This document shows positions 34,003 through 41,249 of a stretch of 64,000 nt of DNA, one piece after another. The stretch covers positions 48,004 to 112,003 of the forward strand of contig NZ_JAFCKQ010000022.1 in the NCBI RefSeq assembly GCF_018130215.1, in the 5' to 3' direction. A model generated the notes under the pieces. That model made no database searches. It was not told the DNA's origin and worked only from the letters and a program-made list of their open reading frames with translations. Numbering within the stretch: the first letter of the stretch is position 1; each line of letters opens with the position of its first letter. This stretch comes from Bradyrhizobium jicamae. GTDB lineage: Bacteria; Pseudomonadota; Alphaproteobacteria; Rhizobiales; Xanthobacteraceae. Both the position numbers and the translations under genes were made by a program.

Positions 34003-35946
34003 ATGGCCGGTAACTGCATCAAATGCGATGTCGCGATCGTCGGTTCCGGCTTCGCCGGGGCAATCATCGCCAATGAGCTGAGCCAGAAAGGCATCAGCGT
34101 CGTGATTCTCGAGGCGGGCGCGGGCGTTCCGCCGAACATCAACGGATACTTGTCGCGTTTCTACAAGGCCGACGCCAAGGTGCCGGAGAGTGCATATCCG
34201 CCGGACTTCGTGGATTCGAAAGGCAACATGATCAATCCCAAGGACGTGGCGGCGGGCAGGCCGACCGTCCTCAGTCTGTTGCCCGACAGGTGGAAGAAGC
34301 CCGATCAAAGCTACCTCGTCCAGAAGGGACCGGCACCGTTTCCCAGCACATATGAGCGTGTCGCGGGCGGCACGGCGCATTGGCTAGGCACCTCGCTGCG
34401 GCTGGTGCCGGGCGATTTCCGCTCCAAGTCGAACTACGGGAAGAACCAGAAGGACTTTCCTCTGCCCGATTGGCCCAATGCCATCAGCGCCGAAAAGCTG
34501 AGCCCCTATTATGCGAGGGCCGAGGCCGAGCTCGGCGTCTCTGCCGACGTGAAGGAGCAAAGCTTTCTGGGCGTCAGCTTTTCCAAGGACTACAGCTACC
34601 CGATGCCACGCATTCCGCCCTCGCTGCTCGACCAGCGGATCGGCGCGGCGCTGACGCAACTGACCGACGACGACACCAGGTTTCTCGGCATGGGAAAGCC
34701 CGTGAACGAGATCAAGGTGCGAAGCCTGCCGGCGGCGCGCAATTCCCAACCGTATCGCAATCGGCGGGCCTGCGCCGGCAACACAAATTGCATTCCGATC
34801 TGTCCGATCCAGGCGAAATACGACCCGACCATCACGCTGAACGAGGCGACCAACCGCGGCGCACAACTGATCGACCACGCGGTCGCCAGCGAGATCGTTG
34901 TCGAGGACGGGCCGGTCGGTCGCGTCAGCCAGATCAACTTCATTAAATATGAAAAGGAGGCCGGGCCGCGCACCGGGGAGGGATGTGTCAAGGCAAAGGT
35001 CTATGTCATCGCGGCCAACGCCATCGAAACGCCGCGACTGCTTCTGATGTCGAACAACAAGGGCCGCACCGAGAAGGGCGTGAGCAACCGAAGCGGCCAG
35101 GTTGGTTGCAACCTGATGGATCACCCCTATTACGTCGCCTGGGGCTTGCTGCCTATGACCGCGAAGCCGGTGTTCCCCTATCGTGGTCCGCTCATCACGT
35201 CGGGTATCGGCGATCTCTGCGACGGTCCGTTCCGCGCCAGGCGCGCCGCGTTCCGCGTCGACATCGGCAATGAAGGCTGGAACTACGTGATCGCCGGCGG
35301 TGCATTCGGTGCCGACCCCCTGGTGACAACAGTCGATTTCGTCAACGGCATGAACTCCAGCGGCCTCAACCAGCGCCAGTTCACCCAACTCCCCCAGAAT
35401 AATGACGCTCTGTTCGGCGCCGGCCTCGCCCAGAAGCTCAACGATCTGATGACGCGCCAGTTCAGGATCGGATTCCTGGTCGAGCAGACGCCGGAGGCGA
35501 GAAACAAGGTGACGGTGTCGAAAACCGTCTTCGACGGACTGAAGCTTCCACGCCCGGAGGTGTCCTACGACATTTCCCACTACACAAAGCAAGGCATCGT
35601 CGCCGCCTATCGCATGAAGGAACTGATGTTCCGGAAGCTGGGTGCCCAGGACTTCACCGAGACCGCTGCGGGCGACCCCGCCGCCTTCGATGAGATGATC
35701 GACGGAGAAAAGGTGACACTGACCTATGGCGGTGCAGGTCACATCATGGGCACCTACCGCATGGGCGATGACTGGCAGACATCCGTCGTCGATTCATTCC
35801 AGCGTTCGCATGACCACAACAACCTCTATCTGGTCGGAAGCGGCACGTTCCCGACCGGCGGCACGGCCAATCCGACGCTCACGATCTCCGCGCTGGCGAT
35901 GCGGACGGCCGACAGTATCGCCGGCGACCTCAAGACGCAGGGATGA
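34003..35946 (+). CDS. GMC-family FAD-dependent dehydrogenase (large subunit)
   Basis: Flavoprotein of 647 aa in the glucose-methanol-choline family. The N-terminal FAD-binding loop is VAIVGSGFAGAIIANELSQ with ILEAGAG; the second GMC signature region is RVAGGTAHWLGTSLRLVPGD; the C-terminus has GSGTFPTGGTANPTLTISAL, the conserved GMC end. It has no signal peptide and would be exported with the Tat-signalled partner. CAGNTNCIPICPIQAKYDP resembles the Cys-rich insertion (FeS ligand) of sorbitol/glucose dehydrogenases. Oxidises a polyol, sugar or alcohol in the periplasm. Confidence 0.9.
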   Translation: MAGNCIKCDVAIVGSGFAGAIIANELSQKGISVVILEAGAGVPPNINGYLSRFYKADAKVPESAYPPDFVDSKGNMINPKDVAAGRPTVLSLLPDRWKKPDQSYLVQKGPAPFPSTYERVAGGTAHWLGTSLRLVPGDFRSKSNYGKNQKDFPLPDWPNAISAEKLSPYYARAEAELGVSADVKEQSFLGVSFSKDYSYPMPRIPPSLLDQRIGAALTQLTDDDTRFLGMGKPVNEIKVRSLPAARNSQPYRNRRACAGNTNCIPICPIQAKYDPTITLNEATNRGAQLIDHAVASEIVVEDGPVGRVSQINFIKYEKEAGPRTGEGCVKAKVYVIAANAIETPRLLLMSNNKGRTEKGVSNRSGQVGCNLMDHPYYVAWGLLPMTAKPVFPYRGPLITSGIGDLCDGPFRARRAAFRVDIGNEGWNYVIAGGAFGADPLVTTVDFVNGMNSSGLNQRQFTQLPQNNDALFGAGLAQKLNDLMTRQFRIGFLVEQTPEARNKVTVSKTVFDGLKLPRPEVSYDISHYTKQGIVAAYRMKELMFRKLGAQDFTETAAGDPAAFDEMIDGEKVTLTYGGAGHIMGTYRMGDDWQTSVVDSFQRSHDHNNLYLVGSGTFPTGGTANPTLTISALAMRTADSIAGDLKTQG

Positions 35947-35985
35947 CGCGACGCTGTGGACGCTGCATCAACCGGGAGAGCAGAC

Positions 35986-36729
35986 ATGACGTGTTGGGCC
36001 AGCAGACGCAGCCGTCTCGTCGCGGCGGCCGTTGTCGCGATGCTGGCGATTGCGCCATGCGCCGCCATCGCGGACGAATGCCCGGCGATGCCGCCCAATC
36101 ACATTCCCGACGCGCCGCCTCCGCCGCTCAACATCGACAACGTCAAGGCGCGGCTGACCGACTATCACGACAACTTCTACCTGGCCGATGTCGCGGCGGT
36201 GTTCGGCGTGGCCCAGATGTTCATCGATAGTTATTCGGGGCAGGCTCAGTCGCCTGCGATCGTCTTCGACATCGACGAGACGTCGCTGACCAACTGGCCG
36301 AATCTGGCTGCGGACAATTTCGGCTTCATTGCAGGCGGCGCCTGCGACGTGTTGCCGGCGGGCCCCTGCGGCTTCAACAAGTGGATCGCGATGGCGAGCG
36401 CGGAGCCTTTGCCCGGAGCGGTAGATCTGTTCAAGGCAGCGAAGCGAAAGCGCATCGCGGTGATCTTCATCACGGGGCGTCATGATTCGCAGCGCGATGC
36501 GACCGTCATCAATCTCGATCACGCCGGCTACGCCTGGACCGAGCTCCACACCCGTCCCGACAGGGATGAGTTCCCGACCGTGCAGGCCTTCAAGACGTCG
36601 GAACGCGCCAAGGTCGCGGCCGAGGGCTATACCATCATCGCCAATATCGGTGATCAGATGAGCGACATCGACGGCAACAACTCCGGATGCCGCTTCAAGG
36701 TGCCGAACCCGTTCTACTTCATCAAATAG
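35986..36729 (+). CDS. Secreted HAD-superfamily acid phosphatase (class B/plant type)
   Basis: A 247-aa periplasmic phosphatase. ATG 35986 follows GGGAGAG by 5 bp. Signal peptide RLVAAAVVAMLAIAPCAA. The HAD motifs are complete: IVFDIDETSLTN (DxDxT nucleophile), VIFITGRHDSQ, the Lys in FKTSERAKV and ANIGDQMSDIDG. It belongs to the HAD subfamily IIIB acid phosphatases (PF03767). Last gene of the dehydrogenase run, 39 bp after the GMC gene. Confidence 0.87.
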   Translation: MTCWASRRSRLVAAAVVAMLAIAPCAAIADECPAMPPNHIPDAPPPPLNIDNVKARLTDYHDNFYLADVAAVFGVAQMFIDSYSGQAQSPAIVFDIDETSLTNWPNLAADNFGFIAGGACDVLPAGPCGFNKWIAMASAEPLPGAVDLFKAAKRKRIAVIFITGRHDSQRDATVINLDHAGYAWTELHTRPDRDEFPTVQAFKTSERAKVAAEGYTIIANIGDQMSDIDGNNSGCRFKVPNPFYFIK

Positions 36730-36828
36730 CGGGAATTGCAGTTCGCGGCGAAGACCTTTCTTCTGGTGACGCCGGCGCCGGGACGCACTATTCATCGTGT
36801 CCTCTTCGTCACGCCCGGACCCAACCGA

Positions 36829-37347
36829 ATGACCGCATCCCCGATCGAGATCAGGCGCCTGACAGGCCCTGATGCCGCCATCTACCGCGAAGTTCGCCTC
36901 GAGGCGCTGCTGACCAGTCCGGAAGCATTCGCGAGCGCGTTCGAGACGGAATGCGTTCGGCCGGTCGGCTGGTTCGCGGAACGGCTCGATGGCGGTGCCG
37001 TGATGCTCGGCGCGTTTCGGGGCGGCGAACTGGTCGGGACCGTGGGACTGCTCGTCGGCGACGGGCCGAAGCGGCGCCACAAGGGCATGCTGGTCGGAAT
37101 GTATGTGCGGGCGGTGGCTCGCCGCGCCGGCGTCGGCCGGTTGCTGCTCGAGGCCGCGCTTGCGCTTGCCGCGCTATCGGTCGAGCTGGTCCAGCTCTCC
37201 GTGGTCAAGGGCAACGTATCGGCCATTCGGCTCTACGAGCGCGCGGGCTTTGTGGAGTACGGTCTGGAAAAGCGCGCCCTGAAGATCGATGGCCGCTACT
37301 ACGACGACATCCTGATGGCGAAGGATCTTGCCGACGCGAAGCGGTGA
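36829..37347 (+). CDS. GNAT family N-acetyltransferase
   Basis: A 172-aa acetyltransferase starting MTASPIEIRRLTGPDAAIYR at 36829; the longer upstream frame has no support. Acetyl-CoA binding motif A is MYVRAVARRAGVGRLLLEAA (the R/QxxGxG/A loop) with motif B NVSAIRLYERAGFVEYG. A single-domain cytoplasmic enzyme with unknown acceptor. It is probably independent of the preceding cluster (100-bp gap). Confidence 0.88.
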   Translation: MTASPIEIRRLTGPDAAIYREVRLEALLTSPEAFASAFETECVRPVGWFAERLDGGAVMLGAFRGGELVGTVGLLVGDGPKRRHKGMLVGMYVRAVARRAGVGRLLLEAALALAALSVELVQLSVVKGNVSAIRLYERAGFVEYGLEKRALKIDGRYYDDILMAKDLADAKR

Positions 37348-37365
37348 GCGCAGCCCGCCGCGCCG

Positions 37366-38301
37366 TCACACCACCAGCCGTCCCTCGCGTTCCGCAACCG
37401 CGATCAGCGCTTCCGTGCCCGAATTGAACTCCAGCCGGTCGGCTTCGACGCCGTCGCTGAAGATCACGCCGTTCTCGGGCATCAGCGACCGCACGCTGAG
37501 GCGCTCGGCGCGCGTGATGTTGCCGCAGACCAGGCTCACCTGCGACGTGCGGCTCGGGAACGGCTCGCGCACGGCAAAGCGAAGCGCGCCGGCGTCCCAG
37601 GCTTGCGGCAGATAGGGCGGGGCGTTGTTGCCGCCGCCGAATGCGCCGGCAATCGCCAGCGATCCGGTGACGACGCTCTTGAACCAGGCGGTCGAGCCGA
37701 GCCCGGTCGAGACGATCAGGCCGCTCGAGGATTGCCGTTCCTTCCGCTCGGCGGTCGCGATCTCGTAGATCGCGGAGGTATGGGTGCGCGCGCCGATGAA
37801 GAGGTCGTTGACGGCGTGGAGCACCTGGCCGTTGGTGAGTTCGGCCTTGGCCATCGTCACCGCCTTGTGGCCGCGTCTGCCGGCAGCGACCTCGCCGAGC
37901 AGGGCAGGGAGGTCGCGCGACACGAAGGGCAGCAGCACGCCGTCATGGCGCTTCGCATCGGGGTTGAGCCCGATCAGCGGATGGCCGTCGAGATACTTCA
38001 TCGTGTTGGCGACGACGCCGTCCTGGCCGAGCGCGACCACGATGTCGGAGGGACCGAAGATGAAGTTCGGCAGGAAGCTCCGGTCGATGATCTGGTAGCG
38101 GCCCCATTGCTCCAGCGCCTGCACGGTGAGGTGCCGCTCGGCCTGGTAGACGTCATGCTCGCGCTGATAGTCGGAGAAGTCAGCGCCGAGATGCTCGACA
38201 TAGAAGCGCGCCTGAGCCGCCGTCAGGTATTTCGCGATCAGCTCCTCGAGCCGCGTCTTGCGGGTAACGAGAACGACCTTGCGATCATTGTCGGCGGGCA
38301 C
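37366..38301 (-). CDS. NAD-kinase-like protein with altered active-site motifs
   Basis: A 311-aa protein of the NAD/diacylglycerol-kinase fold. The GGDG loop is changed to VALGQDGVVANTMKYL, the NE motif is LHAVNDLFIGARTHTSAIYE (ND instead of NE), and the usual TPTGSTAY is STGLGSTAWFK. The N-terminus LVTRKTRLEELIAKY and an inserted region around DYQREHDVYQAERH are not typical of housekeeping NAD kinase. GTG start, overlapping the SPFH gene by 17 bp. It may phosphorylate a nucleotide other than NAD or be a sensor. Co-transcribed with SPFH. Confidence 0.82.
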   Translation of the reverse strand: MPADNDRKVVLVTRKTRLEELIAKYLTAAQARFYVEHLGADFSDYQREHDVYQAERHLTVQALEQWGRYQIIDRSFLPNFIFGPSDIVVALGQDGVVANTMKYLDGHPLIGLNPDAKRHDGVLLPFVSRDLPALLGEVAAGRRGHKAVTMAKAELTNGQVLHAVNDLFIGARTHTSAIYEIATAERKERQSSSGLIVSTGLGSTAWFKSVVTGSLAIAGAFGGGNNAPPYLPQAWDAGALRFAVREPFPSRTSQVSLVCGNITRAERLSVRSLMPENGVIFSDGVEADRLEFNSGTEALIAVAEREGRLVV

Positions 38302-39331
38302 GGGCGGCCTCCACGGCGGCGGGTTTTTCCAGCAACGTGTTGAGCAGGTCGGGCGAGACGTTGAGCTGGCCGATCCGTTCGGCCTTCTCCGCGATCCCGC
38401 TGAAGGCCTGCGCGATCAGCTGGCCCGGCTGCATGCCGGCAGCTGCCAGCGCCTGGATCACGCGGGTGTCGACGCCCTCGAAGATCTTCATCAGCGCGCC
38501 GACCCGATAGGCCTCGGCATCGGCCAGGGTCCTCGTGTTCTCGGCGTTGAGGCCGACGAAATCCTTGCGCTTGCTCTCCAGCGTGATGTCGGCGACCATG
38601 CCGGCCTCGCGCAATTCGGCCTGCTTGGCCGCAACGCTTGCCTCGGCATCCATCTGTGTCTCGCGGATCGACCGCTTCTTCTGCTCGACCGCGATCTCGG
38701 TGTCGAGCTCGCTCTCGCGGATGGCGCGTTCCTGCTCCACCGCGAAATTGCGCCGCGCGAAGATCGCCTCGTCGGCGCTCTTCAGGATCGCCTCGCGCGC
38801 CTCGGCCTCCAGCGCCTTGGCGGTGTCGGGTGTCGGCTTCACGCCGCGGATGGAGACGCCGAGGATCTCGAGACCGAGCGCTGCGATATCGGCGCGGCCG
38901 CGCAGCCCGGACTCGATCAGGCCGGCGATGCGATCGGCGGCCTGCAGCGCCTCCTTCAGCGTCAGCTCCTTGGTAGCCTGCTGCGCCAGCACCTCGACGG
39001 TGGCCAGGATTCGTTGCGACAGCTTCTCGGGGTCGTCGGATTCATAGGTCTTGCCGTCTGCTTTCAGGGTGAAGTTGAGCATGGAGGCAGCCTTCTGCGG
39101 CTCGCTGATCCGATAGGTGACATGACCCTGGATGGTGAGGGCCTGAAAGTCCCGAGCGATCTGCTGGAAGATGAAGGCTGCGTCGCGGCTGCCGATCGGG
39201 ACTGCGACCAGCGAGGTGACGGGGCCGTAGTAGAAGCCGGAAAGGCCGGCTCCCTGCTCGGTCACCGCGCCGCGGCGGAATTTCATCAGATAGGTGGTCG
39301 GCTGGGCCTTGATGAAGCGGAAACCAAACAT
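38285..39331 (-). CDS. SPFH/Band 7 (stomatin-like) protein
   Basis: A 348-aa SPFH protein. ATG 39331 lies 7 bp after GGGAGT. It starts directly with the SPFH domain (MFGFRFIKAQPTTYLMKFRR, no clear transmembrane segment), followed by a long helical region RNFAVEQERAIRESELDTEI that should oligomerise as a coiled coil, ending in MQPGQLIAQAFSGIAEKAER. Proteins of this kind scaffold membrane complexes. First gene of the SPFH-NAD-kinase-like operon, divergent from a Nudix regulator. Confidence 0.85.
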   Translation of the reverse strand: MFGFRFIKAQPTTYLMKFRRGAVTEQGAGLSGFYYGPVTSLVAVPIGSRDAAFIFQQIARDFQALTIQGHVTYRISEPQKAASMLNFTLKADGKTYESDDPEKLSQRILATVEVLAQQATKELTLKEALQAADRIAGLIESGLRGRADIAALGLEILGVSIRGVKPTPDTAKALEAEAREAILKSADEAIFARRNFAVEQERAIRESELDTEIAVEQKKRSIRETQMDAEASVAAKQAELREAGMVADITLESKRKDFVGLNAENTRTLADAEAYRVGALMKIFEGVDTRVIQALAAAGMQPGQLIAQAFSGIAEKAERIGQLNVSPDLLNTLLEKPAAVEAARARRQ

Positions 39332-39361
39332 GGCGTGCACTCCCGTTATAAGTGTGTCTGG

Positions 39362-39403
39362 ACAACTAAGTTAGTTGGACTGTACAACTAAGTATGCTAT
39401 TGT
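39362..39403. promoter_or_regulatory. Candidate operator of the Nudix regulator
   Basis: CAACTAAGTTAGTTG at 39363-39377 is a perfect 15-bp palindrome centred on G. A second copy of its left half, ACAACTAAGT, starts at 39384 and is followed by an imperfect partner ending TTGT (39400-39403). The pair lies between the divergent SPFH and Nudix-regulator starts. Confidence 0.55.
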
Positions 39404-39450
39404 CAAGCGGAGACGTGAAAAGGTTCACTCCATCGGAGGGAGCGGGTAGA

Positions 39451-40158
39451 ATGTCGGACAGGCCGGAACTCGACTTCCCGAGGCCGCTGACGACTGTTGA
39501 TGTCGTCATCTTTGCCATCAGGTCGGACGCGCTCCAGGTCCTGCTGGTTCAGCGGCCGACGGCAAAAAACGAGCCGTTTCCAGGGGCTTGGGCCTTGCCC
39601 GGCGGCTTCGTCGATATCGCCGCTGATCGCGACCTGGAAGCCTGCGCGGCGCGCAAGCTGAAGGACAAGACCGGCGTGGTCAGCCCCTATCTGGAGCAGC
39701 TCGGGAGCTGGGGCAGTGCGGCGAGGGATCCGCGCGGCTGGTCTGCCACGCATGCCTATTTCGCGCTGCTGCCGGAACAGGCGGCGGGCGGCGTGCAGGC
39801 CACGGATGCGCAGTGGTTCGCGGTCGATGGCGAGAAGGTCAAGCCGCGCCTCGCCTTCGACCATGCCGAGATCCTGGCCACCGCGATCCAGCGCCTGCGC
39901 AGCAAGGTCGAATACACTTCGCTGCCCGCCTATCTGATGCCGCCGGAGTTCACGCTCCCGGAATTGCAGCGCACCTACGAGATCGTGCTCGACCGCCCGC
40001 TGGAGAAGAGCGCGTTCCGCACCCGCATGCTCGCCGCCGACCTGATCGAGCCGGTCGCCAGGATGCGCAAGGGACCGAACCGCCCGGCGCAGCTCTACCG
40101 GCTGAAGAAGGCGAAAGCTCCGGTGTTCTTCGCCCGGACGTTCAACCCGCCGGGCTGA
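39451..40158 (+). CDS. NrtR-like regulator: degenerate Nudix domain plus winged helix
   Basis: A 235-aa protein. ATG 39451 follows GGAGGG. The Nudix domain (residues about 10-130) has LVQRPTAKNEPFPGAWALPG but its catalytic box is broken (GGFVDIAADRDLEACAARKL, lacking the Glu residues and the REUXEE core), so hydrolysis is unlikely. The C-terminal part, SLPAYLMPPEFTLPELQRTY with LEKSAFRTRMLAADLIEPVA and RPAQLYRLKKA, matches the winged helix of NrtR repressors, which sense ADP-ribose and control NAD metabolism genes. It is divergent from the NAD-kinase-like operon, with the palindrome between them. Confidence 0.85.
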   Translation: MSDRPELDFPRPLTTVDVVIFAIRSDALQVLLVQRPTAKNEPFPGAWALPGGFVDIAADRDLEACAARKLKDKTGVVSPYLEQLGSWGSAARDPRGWSATHAYFALLPEQAAGGVQATDAQWFAVDGEKVKPRLAFDHAEILATAIQRLRSKVEYTSLPAYLMPPEFTLPELQRTYEIVLDRPLEKSAFRTRMLAADLIEPVARMRKGPNRPAQLYRLKKAKAPVFFARTFNPPG

Positions 40159-40161
40159 GCC

Positions 40162-41199
40162 TCACACCGAAAGATCGAACCCCGGCCCGAGGCCGTCTGA
40201 CAGGAAGGCAGCGAGGAGCACCTTGCCGCACACATGGTAGAAGACCGGCGTGCCGCGCTTCAGGCGTCCGCTGCGGAGGGCATGTTCGAGTTCGGCAAGC
40301 GCCGGCGCCGCGACGTCGGTGTCGGGCGCCGTGCGCGGTGTGGTGGCCGACGCGCTGAGCACCACGCCGGCATAGAACAGGCGGGTGAGGGCGCGCACCA
40401 GCTTGAGGCGGGCGCGCAATGCGTCATCAGGCGCGCCGCCGAGCCAGGCCCGCAGCAGGATCTGCTCCAGCTCAGGCGTTCGCGCGATGCTGCCGCTGAC
40501 GATGGCGATATCGGCCAGCGGATCGTTGCGATAGGCGGATTCCCAGTCGACCATCCAGAGCCTGGCACCGTCGAACAGGATGTTGGGCGGAATCGAATCG
40601 TTGTGGCTGGAGACCGAGTGCGCATCGTCCCAGACATAGGCCGCGCGGATGCGCTCGAAATGCTCGCTGTACCGATCGAGCACACCGGGTGCGAACAGGC
40701 CGGTGCGGCCGACATGGGCCCAGAGCCGGCCGACGATGTCGGGATAACGCACGAAATACGGGAAGGTCGGTGTTTCCTGCAGCCGCGCCAGCAGTTCGCC
40801 GAGCGCCCGCGTCAGCGCGGGCAGGCCGCCCGGATAGGTGGACAGCGGTTGCCGACGGACAAAGTCCATCACGACCACGCGTGACGCCTCGTTCACGTAA
40901 TGGAGCCGTGGCGCGATGCCGGCCTCGGCGGCGATGCGCAACGAAACATACTGATGCGGATTGCGCAGCGGGCTTTCCAGCGGTTCGAAGCCCAGCCGCT
41001 GCAACGGGCTCACCGTTCCCTCGAGGCGTAACAGGTACTGATGGCCGCCGGCATCGATCCGGAACAGTCTTGCCGCCGTCATGCCGCCGGACACCGGCGC
41101 GACGGCATCGACCGGAGCTGCGCCGATGACATCAGCGAGCGCAGCGCGCGCCGCATCACGCAGGGTTGGCGGAAGCGTATCGAAGTCCGTTGTGCTCAT
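40162..41199 (-). CDS. APH/choline kinase-type phosphotransferase
   Basis: Kinase-fold protein of 345 aa (start MSTTDFDTL at 41199; an ATG five codons upstream is possible, and neither has a strong ribosome site). Motifs: SGGMTAARLFRIDAGGHQYL with LLRL (nucleotide-binding strands), VSSHNDSIPPNILFDGARL (HxDxxxxN catalytic loop) and LWMVDWESAYRNDP (DxE metal site). It resembles choline/aminoglycoside/homoserine kinases; substrate unknown. The stop codon is 3 bp from the convergent Nudix regulator gene. Confidence 0.85.
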   Translation of the reverse strand: MSTTDFDTLPPTLRDAARAALADVIGAAPVDAVAPVSGGMTAARLFRIDAGGHQYLLRLEGTVSPLQRLGFEPLESPLRNPHQYVSLRIAAEAGIAPRLHYVNEASRVVVMDFVRRQPLSTYPGGLPALTRALGELLARLQETPTFPYFVRYPDIVGRLWAHVGRTGLFAPGVLDRYSEHFERIRAAYVWDDAHSVSSHNDSIPPNILFDGARLWMVDWESAYRNDPLADIAIVSGSIARTPELEQILLRAWLGGAPDDALRARLKLVRALTRLFYAGVVLSASATTPRTAPDTDVAAPALAELEHALRSGRLKRGTPVFYHVCGKVLLAAFLSDGLGPGFDLSV

Positions 41200-41249
41200 G
41201 GCCAACGCTAGCATGGCCCTTGTGCTGGCGGAAATCGCCGCGCCTCACC

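Noticed and set aside
28454..36729. A defence island around the HerA-like ATPase
   Set aside because: No nuclease, Sir2, methylase, reverse transcriptase or toxin gene is nearby; the neighbours are metabolic or regulatory.
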